From: an uncultured Gammaproteobacteria bacterium
GTDB taxonomy: Bacteria > Pseudomonadota > Gammaproteobacteria > Pseudomonadales > Pseudohongiellaceae
Length of the DNA: 42,946 bases
Direction: 5' to 3'
Assembly: GCA_903837345.1 (NCBI GenBank)
Contig: CAILUG010000010.1
Span: 1 to 42,946, forward strand
Of the stretch, positions 7,849-15,119 are shown in pieces. How positions within the stretch are numbered: the first letter of the stretch is position 1; each line of letters starts with the position of its first letter. A model generated the notes under the pieces. The model was not told where the DNA came from and made no database searches. It worked only from the letters and a program-made list of their open reading frames with translations. The position numbers were made by a program, and so were the translations under genes.

Positions 7849-9165
7849 TTACTGCGCCGCGCGATAACGTTCCAGCAACTTGCCGACCCACACCAGCAGA
7901 CACAGCGCCGGAATCACTGCCACGGTGGTGATGACGAAGAACACCGGCCAGTTGCCGCCCAGTGCATCCACCACATACCCGCTGCCGGCTGCCAGTGTAG
8001 TGCGGCCGAAGTTGGAAAGTGAAGTCATCAGCGAGAACTGTGTGCCGGTGAATGTGCGTGAAGTGAAATAGGAAATGAATGAAATCACCGCCACGGTGGC
8101 AAACGCCTGGCAGAAATTGTCGATCAGCAGCGTTACCACAAACAGCCAGGGCTGCGGCCCCATCACTGCCATCACTGCATACAAAAGGTTTGAGGCTGCC
8201 ATGGCGATCCCGCCCACCATCATGCCGCGAATCACGCCGTAGCGGGTATTGATCAGGGCCCCCATCAACGAGAACACCGCGGTGGAAATCCCGCCCAGGA
8301 ATTTGTTGTAGAACGCAATCTGCCCGGTGCTGAAGCCAAGTTCCACATAGAACACCAGCGACATCTTGCCGAGCATGGCCTCGCCAATGCGGAAGCTGAA
8401 CAGGAACAACAGAATGGCCAACCCGAGTTGCAGGCCGCAGCGCTTGAAGAACTCCACAAACGGCGCCACTGCCGTTTGCTGCAACCACTTCAGCGGAGAC
8501 TGGCTGCTGACCGGTTGCACAGGCCGCGCCACTTCTGCTTCCGCCAACAGCGCTATCAGCACCATCATCACCAGCACCACCAGCGCCAGCACCCGGTAAA
8601 CCACATGCCAGCTCAGCCCGATGGTGGCACCACCCAGGGTCAACGCAAACGCCCCGCCGATAAAGCCGTAACCTGCCCACCAGCCGGCGGTGGCGAGCGC
8701 GGACGCGAACGGCATTTTGCTGTCGAACTCTTCCGGCTTGAACAACAGGATGCGATAGGAATCGATGGCAATGTCCTGGGTGGCAGAAACCGTGGCGATG
8801 CCGAGCGCGCACAACCCGATCAGACCCAATGAGCTGTGCGGATCACACTCCCCCATCGCCAGCAGCAGAATTACCAGCAAGCCCTGACACAGCAAAAGCC
8901 AGCTGCGACGCTGGCCGAAATGGCGCGACAGCACCGGAATGCGCACACGATCAATCAGTGGTGCCCACAACCAGTTCAATGCATATACCGCACTGACACC
9001 GCCGATGAGGCCGATGGCCGAGCGGGTCAAGCCTTCGCTCTTCAGCCACAGCGTCAGCACCGAGCCGTGCAGCACCCACGGAAACCCGCTGGCAAAGCCG
9101 ATCAGCAGCACGACCAGATAGCGACGGTCACGCAGGGGGGCCAGTGAGGCCAGCAGATTTTTCAT
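7849..9165 (-). CDS. ampG: AmpG-family muropeptide permease (MFS)
   Basis: 438 residues with about 12 membrane segments. AmpG imports anhydromuropeptides from the periplasm for cell-wall recycling. Family-like stretches: 'LIGFASGFPWVLHGSVLTLW' near the N-terminus, 'NWLWAPLIDR' after helix 2, and 'SATQDIAIDSYR', which matches the AmpG 'QD..IDAYR' signature. C-terminal helices contain 'QFSLMTSLSNFGRTTLA'. The gene is the first of an apparent operon with mgtA and a GspF-like gene, an unusual combination. It is divergent from the lactonase-like gene at 9345. A broader AmpG-like MFS with another solute remains possible. Confidence 0.8.
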   Translation of the reverse strand: MKNLLASLAPLRDRRYLVVLLIGFASGFPWVLHGSVLTLWLKSEGLTRSAIGLIGGVSAVYALNWLWAPLIDRVRIPVLSRHFGQRRSWLLLCQGLLVILLLAMGECDPHSSLGLIGLCALGIATVSATQDIAIDSYRILLFKPEEFDSKMPFASALATAGWWAGYGFIGGAFALTLGGATIGLSWHVVYRVLALVVLVMMVLIALLAEAEVARPVQPVSSQSPLKWLQQTAVAPFVEFFKRCGLQLGLAILLFLFSFRIGEAMLGKMSLVFYVELGFSTGQIAFYNKFLGGISTAVFSLMGALINTRYGVIRGMMVGGIAMAASNLLYAVMAVMGPQPWLFVVTLLIDNFCQAFATVAVISFISYFTSRTFTGTQFSLMTSLSNFGRTTLAAGSGYVVDALGGNWPVFFVITTVAVIPALCLLVWVGKLLERYRAAQ

Positions 9166-9285
9166 GAAGCAACGTCAGTCAATGCGAAAACCCGGGGGCG
9201 GGACGGCAGGCGGCATTGTACGTGGGGGCAGGCTATGGCAGCCACACGATTATGAGCCTTTCTTGCGGGCCGTTGCTGTCGCGGC

Positions 9286-9331
9286 AAGACAATCCGGCTA
9301 CACTGGGTCTGCTGTTCCAAAGACAATCCGG
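9286..9331. repeat. 12-bp direct repeat in divergent promoter region
   Basis: AAGACAATCCGG occurs at 9286-9297 and again at 9320-9331, centred 34 bp apart, just before the ATG at 9345 and in the region shared with the divergent ampG-like gene. It could be a tandem operator or a small duplication. Confidence 0.4.
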
Positions 9332-9344
9332 GGAAACCACTGCC

Positions 9345-10214
9345 ATGAAAATCAGCAAAAACCTGCTCTGCCTGCCGCTGACTCTGGTTACGCTCTTGTT
9401 TGGTACGCTGCTATTGCCTTTGCAGGCTGACGCGCAAACTGCTGCCAGGCCCAAACTCCGCATGTATCTGTTCGACAACGGCCAGATCAACGGTCTGGAA
9501 GCTTCTGTGTTCAATTTCAAAAAAGAAGAGGTAAAGAGCACCGACTTCGTGGTGGTGAGTGAACTGATCGTGCATCCCACCAAGGGCATCCTGTTGTGGG
9601 AATCCGGCTCGGTGCCCGATGCCAAATTGCCGGCCGATGGTTCGCCCTACCATGAAGGCGTCACCACCGTCACCAAATCGCTGGCCAGCCAGCTGAAAGC
9701 CATTGGCTACAGTTACAAGGACATCAAATATTTCGCCATGTCGCATCTGCATTCCGACCACAGCGGCAATGCCAATTCACTGGCCCATGCCCGTTGGATC
9801 GTGCAGAAGGCCGACCGCGACATGATGTTCGCCGGCAAGGAACAACGCGTGATGGATGCGGGCTTGTTCAGTGAGCTGAAGCATGCCGACACCCTCATCC
9901 TGAACAATGAGGACTACGATGTATTCGGCGACGGCAGTGTGCGCATTATTTCGGCGCCGGGTCACACGCCTGGCCATCAGGTGTTGCTGGTGAATCTGGC
10001 CTCCGGCCCCATTCTGCTGGCTGGCGATCTCTATCATCTGCCGGAAGAGATCACGACTGGCCGCACGCCCACATTCGAATTCGATCCCGCTACCTCCGCA
10101 GTTTCGCGGGCGAAGATCCAGGCTTTGGTGAAAACGACTGGCGCCAAAATGTGGATCGGGCATGACAAGGCGACTCATGCTGCTCTGAATTTTTCTCCCA
10201 AGTTTTACGAATAG
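9345..10214 (+). CDS. Exported MBL-fold hydrolase, N-acyl-homoserine-lactonase-like
   Basis: 289 residues from ATG 9345. GGGGA lies upstream, and the frame before this ATG is not protein-like. A signal peptide ends near 'LQADAQ'. The metallo-beta-lactamase fold shows the two-metal site: 'SHLHSDHSGN' (H134, H136, D138, H139), 'PGHTPGHQ' (H207), 'LLAGDLYHL' (D228) and 'WIGHDKATH' near the C-terminus. This pattern and the 'DNG....' N-terminus are typical of proteins annotated as AHL lactonases, which open the lactone ring of quorum-sensing signals. Unlike cytoplasmic AiiA this protein is predicted to be periplasmic or secreted. The substrate is inferred from the family; another ester or lactone is possible. 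Confidence 0.8.
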   Translation: MKISKNLLCLPLTLVTLLFGTLLLPLQADAQTAARPKLRMYLFDNGQINGLEASVFNFKKEEVKSTDFVVVSELIVHPTKGILLWESGSVPDAKLPADGSPYHEGVTTVTKSLASQLKAIGYSYKDIKYFAMSHLHSDHSGNANSLAHARWIVQKADRDMMFAGKEQRVMDAGLFSELKHADTLILNNEDYDVFGDGSVRIISAPGHTPGHQVLLVNLASGPILLAGDLYHLPEEITTGRTPTFEFDPATSAVSRAKIQALVKTTGAKMWIGHDKATHAALNFSPKFYE

Positions 10215-10264
10215 TTTTTAATCAGCGCACAGCCTCTGGCGCTTTTCTGAACTTCGCTGCAGTC

Positions 10265-10368
10265 GGGCTTCTCCCTGAAGATTACGGGGACACGCACAAG
10301 TACATCCCTGTAGCTCCCTGCGGCCGTCCATGGCCGCAGAGGTCCCCTCCATCTTCAGGGAGAAGCCC
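10265..10368 (+). repeat. Palindromic element A1 (arm type 1)
   Basis: Inverted arms GGGCTTCTCCCTGAAGAT (10265-10282) and its exact complement (10351-10368). Inside are the core TACATCCCTGTAGCT and the stem CTGCGGCC/GGCCGCAG (10318-10325, 10332-10339). The interior is nearly identical to C1 in the opposite orientation. Confidence 0.88.
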
Positions 10369-10456
10369 TCTTCCAGCGCTGTTTGTAAGCGCCAGTGGCT
10401 TCGGATATCTGCGTGTATTCATTTCTGCAGAGATGGATTTTTCACTGAACTCGAGG

Positions 10457-10566
10457 GCCTTGGGCCGATAAGTGCTTATGAAACCGTCTGAGGCCATGGA
10501 TGGCCGAAGCCGAGCCTACAGGGATGTACTTGTGGCGTGTTTCAGAAGTACTTATCGGCCCAAGGC
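10457..10566 (+). repeat. Palindromic element A2 (arm type 2)
   Basis: 21-bp inverted arms beginning GCCTTGGGCCGATAAG (10457-10477, complement 10546-10566, one mismatch). The inside has 'CCATGGATGGCC' followed by 'CTACAGGGATGTA', the same core as A1 read in the other direction. Same arm type as B2. Confidence 0.88.
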
Positions 10567-10614
10567 CATGCGCTCAATTTAATCAACAAATATTAGACAG
10601 GGTCCACAAACAAA

Positions 10615-10640
10615 AACCCCTGCCATCGCTGGCAGGGGTT
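10615..10640 (-). terminator. Rho-independent terminator of the peroxiredoxin gene
   Basis: AACCCCTGCCA / TGGCAGGGGTT, an 11-bp stem with a 4-base loop, followed on the minus strand by TTTGTTTG. It lies 37 bases past the minus-strand stop at 10677. A second short hairpin (TGCCAG/CTGGCA, 10655-10672) lies between them. Confidence 0.88.
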
Positions 10641-10676
10641 CGGGATTGCACACTTGCCAGCCTGGGCTGGCAGTGA

Positions 10677-11261
10677 TTATTTCTTCAGGCCTTGTACTGC
10701 AGCCAGTGACTGCATCACGTTGTCGACCGGCGCCACATTGGCGTCGCCGCCGATGGTGGTAACAATCTTGCCATCCTTGCCGACAATGAAGGTGGTACGT
10801 GAGGCGAAGCCGTGGTTGATTTCGACGCCGCGGGTGTCTTTCATGCCTGCACGGCCTTCACCCACTTTGAGCTGGTAGGACTTGGCAATGGCACCGTCGG
10901 CATCAGAAGCCACCGGCAATTTGCCTGCGCAGTATTCCGGATCTTTGGAGAAATCGTTCAGGCGTTCGATGCTGTCCAGCGATACGCCCACTACCGATGC
11001 ACCGGCAGCGACGAATTTGTCCATGTTTTCAGCAAAGGCATGGGCCTGGGCATTGCAGCCGCCGGTATAGGCGGAAGGATAGAAGTAAACCACGGTCGGG
11101 CCTTTGGCGAGCGATTCCTTCAGTGAATAGGTGAAGGCCTTGCCGGCCAGCGATGCCTGGGCGGTGAACATCGGTGCGGCGGTACCGGAATCAAGAGCAG
11201 CGAATACCGGCACTGCAAATGCCCCTGCTATTAATGTTGAAAGGAGTAATTTTTTCATCAT
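10677..11261 (-). CDS. Exported AhpC/TSA-family peroxiredoxin
   Basis: 194 residues from ATG 11261 (a second ATG at 11258 is also possible; GAGGA lies upstream). A signal peptide ends around 'VPVFAALD', placing the enzyme in the periplasm, where it would reduce peroxides through a cysteine thiol. The active-site signature 'PSAYTGGC' gives the peroxidatic C69 with P62 and T66. A second cysteine, C111 in 'EYCAGKLP', could be resolving. 'GFASRTTFIVGKDGKI' is the usual downstream strand with the conserved Arg. It is divergent from a TlpA-like thioredoxin lipoprotein, a natural reductant partner in the same compartment. It ends at a good terminator and lies next to palindromic repeats. Confidence 0.92.
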   Translation of the reverse strand: MMKKLLLSTLIAGAFAVPVFAALDSGTAAPMFTAQASLAGKAFTYSLKESLAKGPTVVYFYPSAYTGGCNAQAHAFAENMDKFVAAGASVVGVSLDSIERLNDFSKDPEYCAGKLPVASDADGAIAKSYQLKVGEGRAGMKDTRGVEINHGFASRTTFIVGKDGKIVTTIGGDANVAPVDNVMQSLAAVQGLKK

Positions 11262-11403
11262 GGGTCAGTCCTCGCTGGTTATTGTTGGTCATACCTTGGT
11301 CAGAACAGTGGCAGCATCATAGGCTACACTACCTGTATCGACAATGACCGGCTGCGCGGGAAATCCTGACACGGCCGGCAGTGAAAATCTGCAAATAACG
11401 ATT

Positions 11404-11432
11404 TTGACTTGTGGGCATACAGAAAATAAGCT
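11404..11432 (+). promoter_or_regulatory. Candidate sigma-70 promoter of the TlpA-like gene
   Basis: TTGACT (11404-11409), 17 bases, then TAAGCT (11427-11432). The -35 box is good and the -10 box is poor. If it is used, transcription would begin near 11439, which favours the second ATG (11458) of the downstream gene over the first (11446). Confidence 0.35.
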
Positions 11433-11445
11433 GGTCTTTTATCCA

Positions 11446-12015
11446 ATGGCAACCCCTATGAACCTGCGCACCACCCCATTTGCTGCTGTCTGTGTACTGA
11501 TCTTGTTGCTGCAAGCCTGCAGCAAATCCGGCCCGGCCCCTGCCACCTCCACACCACCGGCAGACACGGCTGCCGCAACCACCACCCCCGCCGCGCAGCC
11601 CGAGGCAGCCGCAGCGGAAGCCAAAGCCCCCACGTTCCAGGATCTGAAAGGCAAGGCAGTCGCACTCGCTGACTATCCCGGCAAGAAAATATTCGTGAAT
11701 TTCTGGGCTTCCTGGTGCGCACCCTGCATCAAGGAGATTCCGTCCATCAACCGGGCCGCCACCGCACTGGCCAGCGAGAACTATGTGTTCCTGCTGGCTT
11801 CCGATGAAAGTCTCGATACCATCCAGAACTTCCTGCTCGACCGCGGCTTCACCGGCAATTTCCTCAAGCTCAACGGCTATGTCGGCAGCCTTGGCATTGA
11901 GGTGATGCCAACTTCGGTGCTCTATGATGAGCACGGCAAGGTGGTGCGGGTGTGGCAAGGCGCCTCCGAATGGGATTCCGCCGACATGCTGGCGCAAATT
12001 CGCGGGCAGAACTGA
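11446..12015 (+). CDS. TlpA-like thioredoxin-fold lipoprotein
   Basis: Up to 189 residues; starts at 11446 or 11458 are equally possible and no clear Shine-Dalgarno decides. The N-terminus is a lipoprotein signal with lipobox 'LLQAC', followed by a long Ala/Pro/Thr-rich tether (about 45 residues) and then a thioredoxin fold: 'GKKIFVNFWASWCAPCIKEI' with the CXXC redox pair, 'VGSLGIEVMPTSVLYDEHGK' containing the cis-Pro loop. TlpA/ResA-type proteins reduce disulfides or oxidised partners outside the cytoplasmic membrane. The divergent peroxiredoxin gene suggests that it may recycle that enzyme (inference). Both genes are bracketed by inverted repeat arrays. Confidence 0.9.
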   Translation: MATPMNLRTTPFAAVCVLILLLQACSKSGPAPATSTPPADTAAATTTPAAQPEAAAAEAKAPTFQDLKGKAVALADYPGKKIFVNFWASWCAPCIKEIPSINRAATALASENYVFLLASDESLDTIQNFLLDRGFTGNFLKLNGYVGSLGIEVMPTSVLYDEHGKVVRVWQGASEWDSADMLAQIRGQN

Positions 12016-12082
12016 AATCTTCTTCTCTCTTGATTATTAGCTGACAAGGCTGATTGTCGCAGTTTCTCAGATTTGGCTCACA

Positions 12083-12191
12083 GCCTTGGGCCGATAAGCA
12101 CTTCTGAAACACGCCCCGAGTACATCCCTGTAGCTTGTCTTCGGCCGTCCATGGCCTCAGACAGTTTCAGAAGTGCTTATCGGCCCAAGGC
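12083..12191 (+). repeat. Palindromic element B2 (arm type 2)
   Basis: Perfect 28-bp inverted arms at 12083-12110 and 12164-12191, beginning GCCTTGGGCCGATAAGC. The core is TACATCCCTGTAGCT and GGCCGTCCATGGCC. Confidence 0.9.
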
Positions 12192-12278
12192 TCTCGAGAA
12201 TTGCGCGTAATTCTTCTAATTGAAATGAACACACTCAATTCTTCGAAGTCTCTGGCGCCTCAAACTAAACTTGGAAGA

Positions 12279-12446
12279 GGGCTTCTCCCTGAAGATGGAG
12301 GGGACCTCTGCGGCCAGGGGTGAAGCAACGCGCTTACAAAGCGCAGCTTTGTGCGTTGCTGAACGCCACGGAGCCATGCGGAGTGGCTGGAGGGAAGCTG
12401 GAAACTTTCACTAGCCCGTGTCCCCGTAATCTTCAGGGAGAAGCCC
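12279..12446 (+). repeat. Palindromic element B1 (arm type 1, exchanged core)
   Basis: The arms GGGCTTCTCCCTGAAGAT (12279-12296) and complement (12429-12446) match A1 and C1, and the flanking GGGGAC blocks are kept. The usual core is replaced by an unrelated interior that holds its own hairpin GCAACGC..ACAAAGC / GCTTTGT..GCGTTGC (12325-12359). Confidence 0.85.
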
Positions 12447-12492
12447 GAAAGCACTGAGTACCGCAAGCGCCAGAGGCTGTACACAGAGTCAG

Positions 12493-13536
12493 TTAGTGAC
12501 TTAGCAAAACCAGTTTGTAGAGTTTGTTGTCGGCCACTTTCTCGACCTTGCCAAACCATGCTGCCGCTTTGCGCTCGATCGGGATGAACGAGTTGACGAC
12601 AAACAGCGCTACGCCACCGGCTTTCAGCACCCGCAACGAAGCTTCCAGAAACCGGTCCGTCATGGTCTGCTCAACTTCAAAACCCTGATGGAACGGCGGA
12701 TTGCACAGGATCAGGTCGAAACTGCCGCGCAGCGAAGCGCCGCAGTCGTCGGCCACTACCAGCGCCTGCTGGTCCTGGGCCAGCTGTTGCAGATTGAATT
12801 CGCAGGCGCGGATGGCAGCAGCATTGTTGTCGGTGGCGATCACTTCACGGAAGCCGGCCTGCACCAGTGCCAATGCCAACAGGCCGGAACCGCAACCAAG
12901 ATCAAGGGCACGTTGCTGGCCGGGATTGCCCCGCTGCAGAAGTTTCGGCAGATAACCGAGCAGGAACACACTGCCGGCATCGAAACGATCCCACGCAAAT
13001 ACGCCGGGTTTGCTGTAGACAGCACAGCCCTGCCACTCGCCTATGGTCTGCAGCCCATGATAGTCCCCGCTTTGTAACGGCTCGGCGCGTTCCGACAGTT
13101 TGGTGAACGAATACAAATGCAGGTTGCCATCGCCGCGCTCCAGCGTGACTTCACAATCCCAGGCGGCAGCGGCCCGCCTGGCAAAGGTCTTGATGCCTTC
13201 GCCTTTGTAGCCGGCCAGATGCAGTTCGCCATTCACCGGCAACAACAGCCAGAGCCCCTGCAACACGTGTTCGACCACGCGTTTTTCCTTTGATACACGA
13301 TAGAGTGCGCGACGACAGCCAGCCAGCAACTCGGCGTTCAGCCAGAAGTCGGAGAAACTGCACGGCCAACCCTGGCGGCGGGCACTGGTACAGATATCGA
13401 AGCGGTTGGACAGTGCGCGCGAATCCGGATGTTGCGGCGGCGGCAGCACGGCATCATGTTCATCGAGAATCAGCAGCACCGGCTGCCGGTCGTCGCTTGC
13501 ATGCTGCAGCAATTGCAACAGGGCCTCGTCAGACAT
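12493..13536 (-). CDS. rsmC: RsmC/RlmG-family rRNA (guanine-N2)-methyltransferase
   Basis: 347 residues, close to E. coli RsmC (343), which methylates G1207 of 16S rRNA using S-adenosylmethionine. The N-terminal half is a degenerate methyltransferase-like domain ('VLQGLWLLLPVNGELHLAGY'). The C-terminal catalytic domain has motif I 'DLGCGSG' (212-218), 'ATDNNAAAIRACEFN' and the target-amine motif 'NPPF' (279-282) followed by HQGF. The close relative RlmG (23S G1835) has the same layout, so the rRNA target is not certain. Its start overlaps the stop of rsuA by 8 bases, so the two 16S rRNA modification genes are translationally linked. It ends just beside repeat array B. Confidence 0.8.
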   Translation of the reverse strand: MSDEALLQLLQHASDDRQPVLLILDEHDAVLPPPQHPDSRALSNRFDICTSARRQGWPCSFSDFWLNAELLAGCRRALYRVSKEKRVVEHVLQGLWLLLPVNGELHLAGYKGEGIKTFARRAAAAWDCEVTLERGDGNLHLYSFTKLSERAEPLQSGDYHGLQTIGEWQGCAVYSKPGVFAWDRFDAGSVFLLGYLPKLLQRGNPGQQRALDLGCGSGLLALALVQAGFREVIATDNNAAAIRACEFNLQQLAQDQQALVVADDCGASLRGSFDLILCNPPFHQGFEVEQTMTDRFLEASLRVLKAGGVALFVVNSFIPIERKAAAWFGKVEKVADNKLYKLVLLSH

Positions 13537-14218
13537 TGGCCACTTCCTCGCTGGTCAGTTCGCGCCACTGGCCGCTCTGCAACGATGCATCCAGCGCAAT
13601 ATTGCCGATGGCTTCACGGTGCAGGGTTTCCACGCGATTGCTGCAGGCCGCGAACATGCGTCTGACCTGGTGATAGCGGCCTTCATGCAGTTTCACACGG
13701 GCGCTATGCGTATCGAGAATCTGCAGTTGTGCCGGCAAGGTAGGCTTGGGATCGTCGTTGAGCACAATGCCTGCCGCAAAGCGTTCCACCAGTTCCGGCT
13801 GCAGCGGATGTTTCACGCCTGCCAGATAGGTTTTGTCACAGTGGCGGCGCGGACTGGTCAAGGCATGGCTCCAGTTGCCATCATTGGTCAGCAGCACCAG
13901 GCCAGTGGTGTCGGCATCCAGCCGGCCGGCACTGTGCAGCTCACCGGCCCAAACCCGGGCTATCAGACTGGCCACCAGCGGATGCGACGACTCTTCGGTG
14001 GAACACACATAGCCGAGCGGTTTGTGCAGCATCACATAATAATTGCGCGGCCAGTGCAGCAGCTTGCCTTCCAGCGTTATCCGGTTGGTTGCATTGACCT
14101 GCAAGGAGGAATCACGCACCGGTTGCCCGTCGATCAGCACATCACCGCGATGCAGCAATACTTTCACCTGATTGCGACTGAGTCCGCTGCTGTGGCTGAG
14201 AAAGCGGTCAAGCCGCAT
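13529..14218 (-). CDS. rsuA: 16S rRNA pseudouridine(516) synthase
   Basis: 229 residues from ATG 14218, which matches the family start 'MRLDRF'; an upstream GTG at 14248 adds ten residues and is less likely. An S4-like RNA-binding domain covers about 1-50 ('SRNQVKVLLHRGDVLIDG'). The synthase domain follows with 'VMLHKPLGYVCST', the catalytic 'GRLDADTTGLVLLTNDG' (Asp101), 'SPRRHCDKTYL' and 'EGRYHQVRRMFAA'. These match RsuA rather than RluB/E ('YVCST', 'CDKTY'). RsuA converts U516 of 16S rRNA to pseudouridine during 30S assembly. The gene is between an aldo/keto reductase gene and the rsmC-like gene, which it overlaps. Confidence 0.93.
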   Translation of the reverse strand: MRLDRFLSHSSGLSRNQVKVLLHRGDVLIDGQPVRDSSLQVNATNRITLEGKLLHWPRNYYVMLHKPLGYVCSTEESSHPLVASLIARVWAGELHSAGRLDADTTGLVLLTNDGNWSHALTSPRRHCDKTYLAGVKHPLQPELVERFAAGIVLNDDPKPTLPAQLQILDTHSARVKLHEGRYHQVRRMFAACSNRVETLHREAIGNIALDASLQSGQWRELTSEEVANV

Positions 14219-14255
14219 CGAAGAATTTATATCAGAAGCTTTCGGCACGGGTTAC

Positions 14256-15119
14256 TCAGATGGTTGGCAAGGAGCGCGGCTTGGCCCCGCGCGGAAACGC
14301 CAGGTCGATGGCATCAAGCTCATCCGCATCCAGTTGCAGTGAAGCAGCTGCAGCATTGGCTGCTACATGGGCGAGGTTCACGGTTTTCGGAATCGCAAAT
14401 GTTTCAGGATGGCGGCACAGGAAGGCCAGCGCTATCTGGTACGGCGTCACTGCATATTTGGCAGCCAGCTGTTCCAGCACACTGCCACCCTTGCCGCCAC
14501 GGCTCGGAAAATTGCCGTGACCGAACGGGCTGTAGGCCACCACCGCCACCTCGTTGCGCTGGCACCACGGCAGAACATTGTGTTCGATCGCGCGCTCCTG
14601 CAAGTGGTAGAGCACCTGGTTGCAGGCCAGTTTGCCAGGCCCCACTATCGACAAGGCTTCATCGAGATCATCGACATCGAAATTGCTGACACCAAAGCTG
14701 CGTATCTTGCCCTGCTGTTGCAGCGATTCGAACGCGCCCAGGGTTTCGGCCAGTTTGGTGCGGCCGCGCCAGTGCAACAGGTAACAATCGAGATAATCAG
14801 TGCCGAGCCGTTGCAGTGAATCTTCGCAGGCCTTGAGTGTGTTGCGACGCGACGCGTTGGAGGGCAATACTTTCGACACCAGGAACACCTGCTCGCGCCG
14901 GCCCTTGATGGCCGCAGCCACCAGCCGCTCCGCCGCACCCTGGCCATACATTTCAGCAGTATCAATATGGGTGAGGCCGAGATCGATACCGCGCTGCAAA
15001 GCCGCCACAGCGGTGGGTGCACTGTCTTCCAGCATCCAGGTACCCTGCCCGATTACCGACACTTGCCGGTCGGAACAACCGAAACGGCGAGTCGGGACTT
15101 GAGACTGCAAATTACTCAT
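14256..15119 (-). CDS. Aldo/keto reductase
   Basis: 287 residues with the (beta/alpha)8 fold of NAD(P)H-dependent aldo/keto reductases. The catalytic tetrad is complete: D53 and Y58 in 'HIDTAEMYG', K83 in 'LVSKVLP', H116 in 'LLHW'. Cofactor-side motifs include 'GVSNFDVDDL', 'NQVLYHLQERAIE' and 'AIPKTVN'. It resembles the diketogulonate-reductase-like group of short AKRs. It is a cytoplasmic enzyme with an unknown carbonyl substrate. Its start codon overlaps the stop of the upstream MFS gene (ATGA arrangement, 15116-15119), so their translation is coupled. Confidence 0.92.
   Translation of the reverse strand: MSNLQSQVPTRRFGCSDRQVSVIGQGTWMLEDSAPTAVAALQRGIDLGLTHIDTAEMYGQGAAERLVAAAIKGRREQVFLVSKVLPSNASRRNTLKACEDSLQRLGTDYLDCYLLHWRGRTKLAETLGAFESLQQQGKIRSFGVSNFDVDDLDEALSIVGPGKLACNQVLYHLQERAIEHNVLPWCQRNEVAVVAYSPFGHGNFPSRGGKGGSVLEQLAAKYAVTPYQIALAFLCRHPETFAIPKTVNLAHVAANAAAASLQLDADELDAIDLAFPRGAKPRSLPTI

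Larger units (their letters stand above)
10224..10566 (+). repeat. Composite palindromic repeat array A
   Basis: An intergenic array built of an outer motif (CAGCCTCTGGCGCTT, 10230-10244), palindrome A1 (10265-10368), a spacer of about 88 bp, and palindrome A2 (10457-10566). It is homologous in inverted orientation to array B (12083-12481), including the spacer, and shares parts with array C (17671-17955). No open reading frame of interest lies in it. Confidence 0.85.
12083..12481 (-). repeat. Composite palindromic repeat array B (inverted relative to A)
   Basis: Read on the minus strand it has the same order as array A: outer motif CAGCCTCTGGCGCTT (complement at 12465-12479), palindrome B1, a homologous spacer of about 88 bp, palindrome B2. 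Arrays A and B form a mirror image around the peroxiredoxin/TlpA pair. No coding sequence is contained. Confidence 0.85.

Noticed and set aside
10224-12481. Insertion sequence or composite transposon
   Set aside because: No transposase frame in or between the arrays and no target-site duplication recognised, so it is listed only as paired repeats.
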